Counted from the first letter of the stretch, positions 9,173 to 18,725 are shown. The stretch is 64,000 bases of DNA from CALODL01 sp942492115 (GCA_942492115.1 CALODL010000009.1:62001-126000), one strand, 5' to 3'. Program-made: numbers and translations. The notes: generated by a model not told the origin, from the sequence alone.

Positions 9173-10594
9173 CTAGCCATTTTGCACAGGGAATGACTGG
9201 CGTTCGAAAATGCCAGCGTCCACGTTGCAACCGGAGGTCTTCAACCGCTCGAGAAAACCAGGGCGAATTCCCGTGGCCTCGAATTGGCCGTATGCCTTAC
9301 CCGCATCGTCTATGCCCTGTTGTTCGAACTTGAATATGTCCTGCATGGTGATGATCTCACCTTCCATGCCCTGGACCTCGGTAATCGTCGTGACCTTACG
9401 CGGGCCGCCGGTGAGGCGCTGGGCCTGCACGATGACATGTACCGCCGACGCGAACTGCTGGCGAATGGCACGGACTGGCAGATCGAATCCAGCCATCATC
9501 ACCATGGTTTCGACGCGCTGAACTGCATCGCGAGTGCTGTTGGCGTGAATTGTGGTCAATGACCCATCATGGCCCGTGTTCATGGCTTGGAGCATGTCGA
9601 GCGTTTCTGGACCACGACACTCACCAACCACGACGCGATCTGGACGCATACGCAGGCTGTTGATCAATAGATCACGGATGCCAATGCGTCCCTTCCCTTC
9701 GATGTTGGCCGGGCGCGATTCAAGACGTACGACGTGCGGCTGTCGGAGCTGAAGCTCGGCTGCGTCCTCGATGGTCACGATTCGTTCCGTCATCGGAATG
9801 AACGTCGACAGGTTATTGAGCAATGTCGTCTTACCAGATCCCGTACCGCCCACGATCAGGACGTTCAGGTGAGCCTTGACACACCATTCAAGGAAATCAA
9901 TCATCGGCTGGACAACTGATCCGTAGCGCACATAGTCATCCCACGTGATCGGGTCAGCACCGAATCGACGTATTGACACCGACGGGCCGTCGATCGCCAA
10001 CGGAGGAATCACCGCATTGAAACGACTGCCATCGGACAATCGTGCATCGACCAGGGGGCTCGTTTCGTCGCATCGACGACCGACTGCACTGACGATCTTG
10101 TCAATGATATGCATGAGATGCTGGTTGTCGCGGAACTGAATCGCGGCCTTTTCCAGGCGTCCCTTGCGTTCGACATACGTTGTCCGCGGCCCGTTGATGA
10201 GAATATCGCTGATCGACGGATCGGCAAGCAGCGTCTCAAGCGGTCCGAGGCCGAACGTCTCGTCGAGTACTTCATTGATCAGCTTCTGCTTCTCGTTGAA
10301 GTTCAGCAATGTGTTTTCCTGGTCGACCAGCAAGACGACCAACTCGCGAACCTGGTCTCGCAGTTCGGCTTCTTCACCGCCGAGTCGCGTGACATCCATT
10401 TGCTCGACGAGCTTGCGATGCAGGCGTGTTTTCAGCTCATAGAACTGATCCTGCTTGTCCTGATCCATTTTGGGGGACTGCGGTTTGGCAGGTTGGGTGG
10501 GGGCTGTCGCGCTAGGCGGATGGTTGCCTGCGCCGCCCTCCTGTGGTGGCGGCGGAGCCGACGGTGTACCGAGTTGTTTTGGCTTACCGAACAA
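9173..10594 (-). CDS. tadA: Flp pilus assembly ATPase TadA/CpaF
   Basis: Cytoplasmic hexameric motor ATPase that powers assembly of Flp pili. The protein is 473 aa, with a proline-rich variable N-terminus (residues 1-45) and a CpaF-type secretion ATPase domain. Visible motifs are Walker A 'GGTGSGKTT' near residue 250, an Asp box 'RIVTIEDAAELQL', the Walker B region 'RMRPDRVVVGECRGPE', and the His box 'MNTGHDGSLTTIHAN'. The start is a TTG: the frame begins TTG TTC GGT AAG and is preceded by a strong AAAGGGAGG ribosome binding site, with no ATG nearby. It sits 39 bases after tadZ. Confidence 0.95.
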   Translation of the reverse strand: MFGKPKQLGTPSAPPPPQEGGAGNHPPSATAPTQPAKPQSPKMDQDKQDQFYELKTRLHRKLVEQMDVTRLGGEEAELRDQVRELVVLLVDQENTLLNFNEKQKLINEVLDETFGLGPLETLLADPSISDILINGPRTTYVERKGRLEKAAIQFRDNQHLMHIIDKIVSAVGRRCDETSPLVDARLSDGSRFNAVIPPLAIDGPSVSIRRFGADPITWDDYVRYGSVVQPMIDFLEWCVKAHLNVLIVGGTGSGKTTLLNNLSTFIPMTERIVTIEDAAELQLRQPHVVRLESRPANIEGKGRIGIRDLLINSLRMRPDRVVVGECRGPETLDMLQAMNTGHDGSLTTIHANSTRDAVQRVETMVMMAGFDLPVRAIRQQFASAVHVIVQAQRLTGGPRKVTTITEVQGMEGEIITMQDIFKFEQQGIDDAGKAYGQFEATGIRPGFLERLKTSGCNVDAGIFERQSFPVQNG

Positions 10595-10633
10595 CGGACA
10601 GTCCTCCCTTTGTCGAGGCGTTCATGCCCGCGC

Positions 10634-11830
10634 CTACTTGGCGCTGAACATCTTCTTCATCAAGCCACCCACGCCCTTGTTGCCTGCTTCCTTGGCCTCA
10701 TATTCCCCAGGGCGATGGATCAGTGCCGCCAACTCGTTGAGTGCGCCACATATTTTCGTTTTCTCGTGCTCCTGCCGCAGCGGTACTCCCATATTGATTG
10801 CCGAACACACGGGTTTCGGATCATCAGGAAGTGAGAAGCAGATCTTGTGATTGAGCATGTCTTCAACATTCTGCGTGGTGATATACATATTGTCTTTGCC
10901 GACGCGGTTGCACAGAATGTTGACGCGATCCATATTGAAACCGGCCGTACGCATCTCGCTGACGATCCTGTGCAGATTCCGCACGCTCGGCACCAACAGT
11001 TGAATCACCAGGAAGTTGATATCCGCAATATCCAGGACTGACTTGCTGCCGACATCAAAGCGATTGGGGCCATCAACGACTACGTAGTCATAGAGCTGCT
11101 GCAGGGCGACGAGGATGCCGGCACAATGTCCGGCACTGATCATGTCTGCCTCTGCAAAATTATTGGGACGCGCCAGTACATCGACGCCGGAATCATGCTG
11201 AGTCATGGCCTGCTGAATGACTGCGGTTTCGACCTGTTCCGAACTACTCACCAGGTCCGCCACCGTGAAACTCGGCTGCAGGTCGAGCATGGTCGCCGCC
11301 TGTCCGAATCGGTGGTCAAGATCGACCAGCGCAACCCGGCGGTCACCGACCTCGTGGGCCAACTCGACCGCGAGGTTGGTTGCGATCGTCGTAGCCCCGA
11401 CACCTCCGGAGCTTCCAATGAACGTCAACAACCGCCCCTGAACGTGATTCGACGTCCGTTCCTTGGCCACTTTGTCTACGGCAAGCTGCAGCAACTGCAT
11501 GTCGAGGGGCTTGGTCAGGAACTCCTGCAGCCCGGCCCGCATGGCTGACAGGATCAATTGACCATCGCTCGATTCGGATACTGCGAAAACCGCCAATTCC
11601 CGACGTTCCATGGCCAACGCACCTGCCAATGGCAGGACTTCTTCCGGTATTGGATCGAGGTCAACAATGACGACGTCCGCGGGAAATTTTTGTACCGACT
11701 CCGCGAGCAGGATCGTGTCATCGACTTCAGACACGATCTTGACCCCCTCCATGCCGTTCACCTCACGGCGTAGAAGAGGCGCGTATTCCTCATTACTCGA
11801 GAACAGGATGATGTTAACACCACTCGCCAT
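10634..11830 (-). CDS. tadZ: Pilus localisation ATPase TadZ/CpaE
   Basis: MinD/ParA-type ATPase that places the Tad machine in the cell. The protein is 398 aa from the ATG at 11830, which has GGAGGG 5 bases upstream. The first 120 residues form a receiver-like domain ('ADVVIVDLDPIPEE', 'EFLTKPLDMQLLQ') that lacks clear phosphorylation chemistry, as is usual for TadZ. The C-terminal ATPase domain has a deviant Walker A 'GSSGGVGATTIATNLA' at about residues 139-154 and 'RVALVDLDHRFGQAA' after it. It heads the tadZ-A-B-C block and is separated from the VWA gene by a 311-base region holding a terminator. Confidence 0.93.
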   Translation of the reverse strand: MASGVNIILFSSNEEYAPLLRREVNGMEGVKIVSEVDDTILLAESVQKFPADVVIVDLDPIPEEVLPLAGALAMERRELAVFAVSESSDGQLILSAMRAGLQEFLTKPLDMQLLQLAVDKVAKERTSNHVQGRLLTFIGSSGGVGATTIATNLAVELAHEVGDRRVALVDLDHRFGQAATMLDLQPSFTVADLVSSSEQVETAVIQQAMTQHDSGVDVLARPNNFAEADMISAGHCAGILVALQQLYDYVVVDGPNRFDVGSKSVLDIADINFLVIQLLVPSVRNLHRIVSEMRTAGFNMDRVNILCNRVGKDNMYITTQNVEDMLNHKICFSLPDDPKPVCSAINMGVPLRQEHEKTKICGALNELAALIHRPGEYEAKEAGNKGVGGLMKKMFSAK

Positions 11831-12073
11831 CGTGGCCCTCCACGGGTAGCTCATCGGTTGGATGACCATCCGACGCGAGCTACACCCGTGTGCGAACGCC
11901 GCTGACGCCCGCTCAGCGACCGAAAACTATTTTGGAAGAACAGCTGCGTTCCTCAAAACGCCTGGATTGCTCAAATTCCCCTCCGTACCCACTATAAAAT
12001 ACGTTGAGGAACGGGCGCGCGTTACGACCCATAACAGCTCGAGGATCGTCTGATAATTCCCCGCGCGCAAGAA

Positions 12074-12111
12074 CAGGGCACCGCCCCGCCTGTTGGCGGC
12101 GCGGTGCCCTG
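12074..12111 (-). terminator. Hairpin terminator after the VWA TadG gene
   Basis: A perfect 11-base inverted repeat pairs 12074-12084 with 12101-12111, with a GC-rich 16-base loop that can extend the stem. It lies 31 bases past the stop codon of the VWA gene on the minus strand. The tract that follows on the minus strand is short (TTCTTG), so this is a moderate intrinsic terminator. It separates tadG from the tadZABC block, which suggests that the block has its own promoter within 11831-12073. Confidence 0.6.
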
Positions 12112-12141
12112 CTTTGTAAGAGCCCAAGCCAGGGGCGTTCG

Positions 12142-14127
12142 TCAGTCGATGATCTGAATCGGTCGAAGACCGCCGATCTTCTGGAAGATGTTGGTCAGCT
12201 CACTCTGAATCTCACTGAAATCGCCAGTGGCCCAGTATGCCTCGCCGGTCCGGCCATGCTCGGCGATTTCATCCAGCGTATCGATGTCCGCGGCTGCCCC
12301 AACACCGATGGCATGGATCTTGACACGGTGCTGCTCCCACGCGTCCTGTGCAGCGGCCAGCGCATAAGACACTCCTGCCTCGCCAGTGCCGTCAAAATCA
12401 CCGTTACCATCGATGTTAGCCATCCCGTCGGTCAGCAAGACGATCACCTTTGTCGCCTCGGGACGCGCGTTGGTGCTCCCTCCGGGAATCAGCTGGCCAG
12501 TCGCCATTTCGATACCCTGTCCGATGTTGGTTGCCGGTGAATAGTGTGCGGCCTGGCGGGCTCGATACAGCGCCTTGATGTCCGCCGCATTCTCGCTCAG
12601 TTCGACGGTCTCGTCAGGCAATGGGTAATCCACGACTGCCGTCGTACCATACGTCACGAGGCCGATCCGATCTGCGCTGTCCAGTGCCACAAGGTCATCC
12701 ATCAGGACATCGAGAGAGTTCTTGGTCAGATGCAGGGGATTGGCGTAGGCATAGTGACTCACGTCCGTCTCACTGTTCATTTCTTTCTCTTCGAGCAAGA
12801 AATTTACGAAAGTCTTGGCACCAAATCGGTACTTGATGGCCTTCAGTTTGTCGTAGGCTCTGTTCGAGTTGTTGGCGTCGCGCATGTACTGGACATACTC
12901 GAACCAGTTGCCCTGAGGAAATGGGTAGGCTACGGCCTCGTGCACTTCGTTCGGTTCGATATAGAAATCTCCATCGCCCGGAGGAAGCCCAAGATCCTGC
13001 CACAGACCGTCTGTACGACCACTGCTCCAGAACACGAGTCCAAGTGCCGCGGCCACGCGCAGGTCATAACGGTCCTTGTCCGAGAATTCACTGCTGAAAC
13101 TGACGCTGTTGTAGTCAGCATCTTTGATGTAACCGTTGGTTGTGCTGCTACTGGTATTGGCCATGATCAGGTCGCGCTCCTCGATGGAGTATCCCTGGCC
13201 CACGAGAAACATCCGCATGTTGGTGTAGTTGGGTGATCCGATCTCACCGCTCGACCACTGCCGGCCTCGGCGTAGACGCACCAGGCCGTCATCGCCAGCC
13301 GGATTGTAACTGCTGTTGATCAACGTCTCTCCGAACACAGGAATGGAACCGGCGCTGCTTGAGCCGAGTTCTCCAAAAAATCCATAATCCGTTTCGAAGA
13401 ACGTCGAGGGGGCATCCGCAACGGTCATGCCTGGGTTGGCATCCAACCACGCCTGCAGGAGTGCACCATCGGCGCTGGATTTCGGAAGAGTCTTCCACAC
13501 TTCCAGAAGATTGATACCATTGGGATCGTTCAGAGCATAGTTCTGCAACTGGCTGTCGTCGTTGTAGGAGCCCGACAGATCCGCAAGAACGATGATATCG
13601 CGGGGCACGAGGATCGCCGTTGCAGACGCCGTGATGTTGGCCTCACCAAATCCGAAGACACCGCCAAAAGCCAGGTCGACAGCGCCATTCGAGGAGTCCG
13701 AGGTCCGCCGCGTGGTGATCCGTACGGCATTCACACCATTGACTCCGCCCGACCCTTCGACCGCAGCCGCCTGGAATTCGAAACGCTGCGTCCCATCGTT
13801 CCAGATCGAATAGCCATACTCGATGTCTCCTGCGTCGAGGCTGATGTCCTGCCCCAGAACGTCGTTGTCCGTGAGCACTGCAGTCGCCGCGGCATCGGCC
13901 AGCGCCACGACCGTGGTCTCTTTGGTCTCCGCTTCGGCGAAGTTCCCCAGCTGCGATGCCGCCGCCAGCGCGGCGGCGTCAGCGACCTTCTGGAGATCCG
14001 CCTTGGCCGCGTACATCAGCCCCACGTCGACACCGAGGGCGGCCAGGCCGATCAGTGCCGTACTGGCCACAGCCACCTGGACTGCGACTACTGCCCGTTG
14101 CTTCTTGCTGTTCTCTAAGTTACGCAT
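12142..14127 (-). CDS. tadG: TadG-like pilus protein with von Willebrand factor A domain
   Basis: A 661-residue pseudopilin-like protein. The N-terminus has a short basic stretch, a hydrophobic segment (about residues 12-38) and 'ADLQKVADAAALAAASQL', the TadE/TadG-type start of Flp-associated proteins. A von Willebrand factor A domain follows: the metal-ion-dependent adhesion site DxSxS is visible as 'DLSGSYND' near residue 195, and the second part of the domain comes late, with 'VIVLLTDGMANIDGNGD' and 'KIHAIGVGAAADIDTLDEIAE' near the C-terminus. About 300 residues lie between the two parts, an insertion larger than usual. The ATG at 14127 is preferred over an upstream start because the signal-like segment then follows directly. 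The protein is probably a surface adhesin or pilus-tip component. Confidence 0.8.
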   Translation of the reverse strand: MRNLENSKKQRAVVAVQVAVASTALIGLAALGVDVGLMYAAKADLQKVADAAALAAASQLGNFAEAETKETTVVALADAAATAVLTDNDVLGQDISLDAGDIEYGYSIWNDGTQRFEFQAAAVEGSGGVNGVNAVRITTRRTSDSSNGAVDLAFGGVFGFGEANITASATAILVPRDIIVLADLSGSYNDDSQLQNYALNDPNGINLLEVWKTLPKSSADGALLQAWLDANPGMTVADAPSTFFETDYGFFGELGSSSAGSIPVFGETLINSSYNPAGDDGLVRLRRGRQWSSGEIGSPNYTNMRMFLVGQGYSIEERDLIMANTSSSTTNGYIKDADYNSVSFSSEFSDKDRYDLRVAAALGLVFWSSGRTDGLWQDLGLPPGDGDFYIEPNEVHEAVAYPFPQGNWFEYVQYMRDANNSNRAYDKLKAIKYRFGAKTFVNFLLEEKEMNSETDVSHYAYANPLHLTKNSLDVLMDDLVALDSADRIGLVTYGTTAVVDYPLPDETVELSENAADIKALYRARQAAHYSPATNIGQGIEMATGQLIPGGSTNARPEATKVIVLLTDGMANIDGNGDFDGTGEAGVSYALAAAQDAWEQHRVKIHAIGVGAAADIDTLDEIAEHGRTGEAYWATGDFSEIQSELTNIFQKIGGLRPIQIID

Positions 14128-14345
14128 AGTCCACACCCTCCTGAGTCCGGTTGTCCACCCCATCTTAACATATGTGTCGCAACGAGATACGACTATTAGC
14201 GCATTCCGAAGCGCCGATAATTCCGCTCGAATCCGCCCGGACATGGTTGGGCGTCACGCATTTGTGGACGTGGACTCGGCCCGTTTCGTTTGGTCGACGT
14301 GAGTTGGCGTGGGGACAGGTGTTAGCCACGGTGACTAATACGACA

Positions 14346-14380
14346 ACACCCCGCCCGGCGGTGCTCGCCGTGCGGGGTGT
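14346..14380 (-). terminator. Hairpin terminator after the secretin gene
   Basis: A perfect 9-base inverted repeat (ACACCCCGC at 14346-14354 with GCGGGGTGT at 14372-14380), with further pairing inside the loop (CGGCG/CGCCG). It lies about 27 bases past the secretin stop codon on the minus strand. The sequence after the stem on the minus strand is TGTCGTATTAG, without a T run, so strength is uncertain. It would separate the pilin-to-secretin part of the locus from the VWA gene. Confidence 0.5.
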
Positions 14381-14406
14381 CGCGTGAATCTCTGTGCCCG
14401 AGGACG

Positions 14407-15996
14407 CTACTGATCGTCCGGGGGCTGCTCTTCGTAGTCGCTCATACCCCACGGCCCCATCGGGGTATCCGCGTTTCCGGGTTCTTCCATGTAGTCATCG
14501 CCGTCGCCTGAGGCGCTGCCATCGTTACCGCTGCCGTCCAACATGCCCAGGGCATAGAGCTGCCAATCATCCGGATCCATGAAACCCTCACCGGGGAGCG
14601 GTGGAACCTCATCCGGATCAAGGGGGGCGACTATCTCAGGCGTGATCATGATGACCAGTTCCGTAATGCGCTTCTGGAATTGCGTCGAAGAGAACAGGGC
14701 ACCCAGAACGGGAACCTCTCCAATCCACGGAACCTTGCTCGCCGTCGCCCGAACAGTTTCGGACAACAAACCGGCGATTGCCAGAGTCTGCCCGCTGGCA
14801 CACTCCACGGTCGTTTCGACACGCCGTGAATTCAACCCTGGCACGCGGAAGCCAGAAATGGTCACGCCGTTGGATTCATCAAGTTCGCTGACCTCGGGCG
14901 CGATGGTCATCCGCATCGTGTGATTGTCGAGCACGACGGGTGTAAATGACAATCGGGCGCCGAATTCTCGATACTCGATCGTGATCGTCGTGCCACCCGT
15001 ACCACCGCCGCCGCCACTCTGGGGCACGGGAACGGGAAACTCGCCACCTGCGAGGAACGACGCAGTCCGCCCGCTGATCGTAACGAGATTCGGCTCCGCG
15101 AGGACCCGCAGCAGACTGTTCTCCTGCAGGGCCCGGATGAACACCTGCATCTGTGCGCGCGGGAACGCGAACGACAGCGTAGTCGTCGGGAGCACATCAC
15201 TGCCCCCCCCGAGAAACGGAGCGTCAGAGGTAACCGGCAGCCCGGCCGGTTGGCCGAAGCTGGTCGGATTGATCCCACCAATGTTGCTCACGAGTGGGAA
15301 ACTCCGCAGATCCGATCCGTTCATGAAGCCGTTGATGCCCAGCTGTCGAACGACGTTTCGCGACATCTCCGCAACTGTACAACGAATCAGGACCTGCTGT
15401 TCGCCCGCGACCTGCAGATGATTCTGAATGTTGGGCGCGAAGATCGAAGCGATCTGCATGATGCGATCCGCTGTCGTCGCATCGGGCACGGTTCCAGTCA
15501 GAATGACCGTCTCCATGACCGGTATGGCCTCGACCCGGGCCATCGGCTCGACCTGGCGAATGGCCTCGGCAAGCAGATCGAGCTCGAGCTCGACCGAAAT
15601 GTCAAAGACCTGCTGCTGGCCGTCCGCCGACCAGATGATCACCTGGGTGCGGCCGAATGCTTGCCCGGTCACCAACAATTGAGTCGGCGAAATCGACTCT
15701 ATGCGGGCGATGTCCGGAGACAAGACCTGTTGACGAACCGCTGGCAGATTGGTTTCGATCAACACACTTTTGTTGACCGGCACATGAATCCACTCACGAT
15801 TCTCTTGAACCTCGCTGACTGTCGCCTCGAGGGAGTCCTGGGCCCGGCTTATCACCGGTAGCCCGACGAGCACTACGACCGCCGCCAGAGCCGGCGCAAA
15901 ACGCAAGCTGGCCCATCCGGCAAAACCGGTAGGCCAGCTAGCTTTGGTCGGTGACCCGACTTGCTCTCGGCGATCATCCCTGATCCAACTCGACAT
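14407..15996 (-). CDS. rcpA: Flp pilus outer-membrane secretin RcpA/CpaC
   Basis: Outer-membrane channel for the Flp pilus, 529 aa. Residues 20-52 hold a signal peptide after an unusually long charged leader. Residues 65-140 match the pilus assembly N-terminal domain ('PVNKSVLIETNLPAVRQQVLS'). Residues 145-210 form a BON-like domain ('VILTGTVPDATTADRIMQIA'). The secretin domain runs from about 285 to 450, with 'LRVLAEPNLVTISGRTASFLAGGEFPVPVPQ' and the closing 'ELVIMITPEIVAPL'. The acidic C-terminal tail of about 60 residues is additional. The ATG at 15996 follows CGGAGG. It is preceded by the CpaB gene with a 66-base gap. Confidence 0.94.
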   Translation of the reverse strand: MSSWIRDDRREQVGSPTKASWPTGFAGWASLRFAPALAAVVVLVGLPVISRAQDSLEATVSEVQENREWIHVPVNKSVLIETNLPAVRQQVLSPDIARIESISPTQLLVTGQAFGRTQVIIWSADGQQQVFDISVELELDLLAEAIRQVEPMARVEAIPVMETVILTGTVPDATTADRIMQIASIFAPNIQNHLQVAGEQQVLIRCTVAEMSRNVVRQLGINGFMNGSDLRSFPLVSNIGGINPTSFGQPAGLPVTSDAPFLGGGSDVLPTTTLSFAFPRAQMQVFIRALQENSLLRVLAEPNLVTISGRTASFLAGGEFPVPVPQSGGGGGTGGTTITIEYREFGARLSFTPVVLDNHTMRMTIAPEVSELDESNGVTISGFRVPGLNSRRVETTVECASGQTLAIAGLLSETVRATASKVPWIGEVPVLGALFSSTQFQKRITELVIMITPEIVAPLDPDEVPPLPGEGFMDPDDWQLYALGMLDGSGNDGSASGDGDDYMEEPGNADTPMGPWGMSDYEEQPPDDQ

Positions 15997-16062
15997 CCCG
16001 TTGACCTCCGTGTGCTGGGATAGAGCGCGTGTTTTGTCGCTGCGTGTCAGCCTTGTGACACG

Positions 16063-17043
16063 TTAGCTCTCTTCGGCCGAGTCTTCATCCCGAGCAGAAT
16101 CAAAATCCTCATCATTGTCATTTTCTGGCTGGGTGCGCATCGGCACCTGCGGTATTGGTACTGATCGGGGCCTTGAAGAATCCCCAGGTTCCCAACGATT
16201 GCCTTGCCAATGGTAATTCACGTCTTGCGTCGAGTTGCCACTGATCACCTTGACCGACCATTGGGGACTCGGATCACGGTCGACAGCAGCCGTCAGGGGC
16301 CGCGGCGTGGGCGCAGGCGTAGCCTCCGGCGTGGTACCCACCAGGGAATCCTGGGTGGCTTCACCTTCACCATCGCCGTCATCTTCCTGGTTACCTCTGA
16401 GAGCCAACGAGATACGGCCACCGAGGGATTGCGCGAGGTGGAGTTCGGCCACTTCCTCCGGACGCAGGAGCAGCGTCACACTGCGTGCGACCGACTTGGT
16501 CTCACCACGCTTGTCGGTATGCAACTGGCGGCCCACTGAAGCGACCTCGATGTTCTGCAAGATGATGCGACTCATCTGCTTCGTCTGGCCATCCTGGCGA
16601 TGTTTGACCAGAGCCACGACATCCACACGATCACTTGGCGCGACCTGATACGACACGCCGGTCACCTCATCGATGGCCACTGCAACAGCGCGGTAACCCT
16701 TCTTGATTCGAACCTGAATACCCGGCGGCGTGCCTTCGGGCGCCAACATGGACGGATAGACGGGCACGTCTTTGGCAATGTACATGCCCGACACCCGGGT
16801 ATTGACCGCTTCGAGCGAGTCAAAATATTGTGCCGGCAGTGACGATTTCGGCCACTCCTTCAGCACGAGCTTTTCCGGGGTAATTTCTTCGGCGTAATCG
16901 ATATCGACCTTAGCGACGACGCACTGTGCGAGGTCGGTTCGGGTCGCCGCCTGGGCATTGTTGACAACATCAACGACGATCTTGATCGCCGCGCCGCCAA
17001 CGACCACGCCCAGAACCAACGGTACGATCGTTTTTGCTTTCAT
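16063..17043 (-). CDS. rcpC: Flp pilus assembly protein CpaB/RcpC
   Basis: Periplasmic/inner-membrane protein of the Tad machine, 326 aa, thought to act with the secretin. A single N-terminal membrane segment (residues 5-30) is followed by a SAF domain with 'VVAKVDIDYAEEITPEKLVLKEWP' at about residues 42-66, and then an RcpC-type domain containing 'GYRAVAVAIDEVTGVSYQVAPSDRVDVV' at about residues 117-144. The C-terminal 100 residues are rich in acidic residues, proline and threonine and are probably disordered. AGAGGA lies 6 bases before the ATG at 17043. It sits between tadE and the secretin gene. Confidence 0.92.
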   Translation of the reverse strand: MKAKTIVPLVLGVVVGGAAIKIVVDVVNNAQAATRTDLAQCVVAKVDIDYAEEITPEKLVLKEWPKSSLPAQYFDSLEAVNTRVSGMYIAKDVPVYPSMLAPEGTPPGIQVRIKKGYRAVAVAIDEVTGVSYQVAPSDRVDVVALVKHRQDGQTKQMSRIILQNIEVASVGRQLHTDKRGETKSVARSVTLLLRPEEVAELHLAQSLGGRISLALRGNQEDDGDGEGEATQDSLVGTTPEATPAPTPRPLTAAVDRDPSPQWSVKVISGNSTQDVNYHWQGNRWEPGDSSRPRSVPIPQVPMRTQPENDNDEDFDSARDEDSAEES

Positions 17044-17091
17044 CGTAGTCCTCTCTCTCTGGTCCTCTTGCTCCCGAACACATTGAAGCCT

Positions 17092-17568
17092 CTAGCTACC
17101 ACACGTCCTGCTGGCGGGCGTTTGATCGCTAACTCCCTCTTTCCTCATACTGGCCAACCCGACCAGATCATTGAACGAAATCCAACTGAAATAATTCCCC
17201 AACAGCGAGATGTCCGTATAGGGAATCGTCACCTTGACGGTCTCGGTGTAGTCCCGCGTCCCATCACCATTTTCGCACCAGCGCGTGATCTCGATCGCGC
17301 TGTCGGGCACCGACAGCCCATTGATACCAGCCAGCGCATCCGTCACCGACGAACGCACCTCTGAATCATTCTCGCCATCGGGAAACGGTTGAATGGCCGA
17401 GACGCGTGCACCCTCGCGGGCAGCGTTGGTCAACATCTGGCGGACCATGAACGCCCACCCGAATTCGATGATGCCAAATACCAGGGTAATCAGGATCGGG
17501 GAGATCACTGCCATCTCGACAACAGATGCTCCCCTACGTCTCGTGCTCTTGCGCCATGGTCTGTTCAT
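17092..17568 (-). CDS. tadE: TadE-like minor pseudopilin
   Basis: A 158-residue minor pilin of the Tad system. The basic N-terminus 'RKSTRRRGASVVEMAVI' is followed by a long hydrophobic segment (about residues 13-38), and 'TNAAREGARVSAI' is the diagnostic TadE continuation. The glutamate in 'GASVVEMAV' is the one expected five residues after the prepilin cleavage site. The ATG at 17568 overlaps the prepilin peptidase stop codon by one base (TGATG), pointing to translational coupling with the enzyme that would process it. Confidence 0.9.
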   Translation of the reverse strand: MNRPWRKSTRRRGASVVEMAVISPILITLVFGIIEFGWAFMVRQMLTNAAREGARVSAIQPFPDGENDSEVRSSVTDALAGINGLSVPDSAIEITRWCENGDGTRDYTETVKVTIPYTDISLLGNYFSWISFNDLVGLASMRKEGVSDQTPASRTCGS

Positions 17569-18149
17569 CAGAAACTCCACCAGTTCATCGACACGCCCAT
17601 GAGGAGCGTGATCGAGCCCATGGTCAACGGAATACCGTAGGGCAGCAGTTGTGAGGTCTCGCCGAAAGTCTTGGCCCCGCCGAACTCACTGAACCAATGA
17701 CCTGGCGATGCCATCTTGACAACGATCGTGTTCATATTGGCACAGGCATGCCGAAACTTGCCCGAACGCATGATCATGATCGCAGCGATGACCGCACCGA
17801 ACACAGTTCCCACCACGAATGCCCACAGGGTCATATACGGGCCGAACCATGCGCCGATCGCAGCCATTAATTTGACGTCACCTGCTCCCATTCCATGCAT
17901 CATCCACGGCACGATCAAGACTCCAAAGCCCACGGCTGCGCCGCCGAGCGCAACCCACATGCCTGCTCCACCTGGATGCAGGCACTGCATCACAATGCCG
18001 GCGGCGAGCAAAAGGGCGTTCAGCCAATTCGGAACGCGCTTCTCCTTGCCGTCGACCCACGAAGCATACAATATGCCTGGAACCAGGATCGCCCACGTCG
18101 CTGACCAGTACCCCATTTCCATCTGCTCGCTCCCGTCGTTCTCCACCAT
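17568..18149 (-). CDS. tadV: Prepilin peptidase TadV/CpaA (A24 family)
   Basis: Membrane aspartyl peptidase that cleaves and matures Flp prepilins. It is 193 aa with about five to six hydrophobic segments. The two catalytic aspartates are visible in 'YASWVDGKEKRVPNWL' (residues 29-44) and the GxGD motif 'GMGAGDVKLMAAIGAWFG' (about residues 97-114). It lacks the N-terminal methyltransferase domain of PilD-type enzymes, as expected for TadV. It lies downstream of the pilin genes and overlaps tadE by one base. Confidence 0.93.
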   Translation of the reverse strand: MVENDGSEQMEMGYWSATWAILVPGILYASWVDGKEKRVPNWLNALLLAAGIVMQCLHPGGAGMWVALGGAAVGFGVLIVPWMMHGMGAGDVKLMAAIGAWFGPYMTLWAFVVGTVFGAVIAAIMIMRSGKFRHACANMNTIVVKMASPGHWFSEFGGAKTFGETSQLLPYGIPLTMGSITLLMGVSMNWWSF

Positions 18150-18250
18150 GTCGTCCTAGAACATGGTGCCGCGTATCCGTGCTACGCTACGTCCGCTTTG
18201 CATTCATTGCGCATGTAGAACCAGGCGTGATCACGTCGTGACAAAGGAGA

Positions 18251-18271
18251 GTGGGCACCTGAGGTGCCCAC
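18251..18271 (-). terminator. Hairpin between the pilin gene and tadV
   Basis: GTGGGCACC and GGTGCCCAC pair perfectly around a 3-base loop. The hairpin lies 105 bases past the stop of the first Flp pilin and 102 bases before tadV. No T run follows on the minus strand (TCTCCTTTGTC). Because pilins are needed in far larger amounts than the assembly machine, a leaky terminator or a 3'-stabilising hairpin here makes sense, but that role is inferred from position only. Confidence 0.5.
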
Positions 18272-18375
18272 CCTCCGACAGTCACGAAGTTCGGATCGCC
18301 ATCGCGTCGCACTCCCCACCAGCATCCGACCCTGTCGGATGAACGACACCAACGACCCGATCATTGAGATCGTCG

Positions 18376-18546
18376 TTACAGTGACGCGTTAACGTTACTG
18401 AATACCGTGCTGACCTTGGTACCAAGAATGGTAATCGCACCAAGAGCCACGACGATGATCAGCGCCAGCATGACCGCGTACTCAGTTGCGGTCGGGCCAT
18501 CTTCGCTCACCATAAACTGCTTCACTCTGTTCATCAGTGCCTTCAT
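18376..18546 (-). CDS. flp: Flp/Fap pilin component, copy 1
   Basis: A 56-residue Flp-type pilin. The Flp motif is clear: 'EDGPTATEYAVMLALIIVVALGAI', with the prepilin cleavage glycine-proline region, the +5-type glutamate followed by tyrosine (EY), and a hydrophobic helix. The ATG at 18546 is followed by 'MKALMNRVKQF' and preceded by AAAGGAG at a suitable distance. It ends in 'SNVNASL'. It shares about half its residues with copy 2 lying upstream, and both are read towards tadV. Confidence 0.92.
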   Translation of the reverse strand: MKALMNRVKQFMVSEDGPTATEYAVMLALIIVVALGAITILGTKVSTVFSNVNASL

Positions 18547-18725
18547 CCGATTCTCCTTTCGAGAATTCGTTATGTCTGGGTTCAACCCCCGGCAGAAACC
18601 GACCCGCACCATGTTTCGTCCTTGCTTACACAGTACAACTTTGATGCCTCGAACCTCCGTGGGTCGAGTATCGTCGGCACAATCCTTGCGCCGACCTGAC
18701 GACTATCATCCCCTGATCGCGGTCA

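Noticed and set aside
18676..18689. GG-N10-GC match to a sigma-54 promoter on the plus strand (GGCAC-N5-TTGC).
   Set aside because: It points to the right, into the reverse strand of the second pilin gene, with no plus-strand gene downstream. It also lies in the loop of a short GTCGGC/GCCGAC hairpin.
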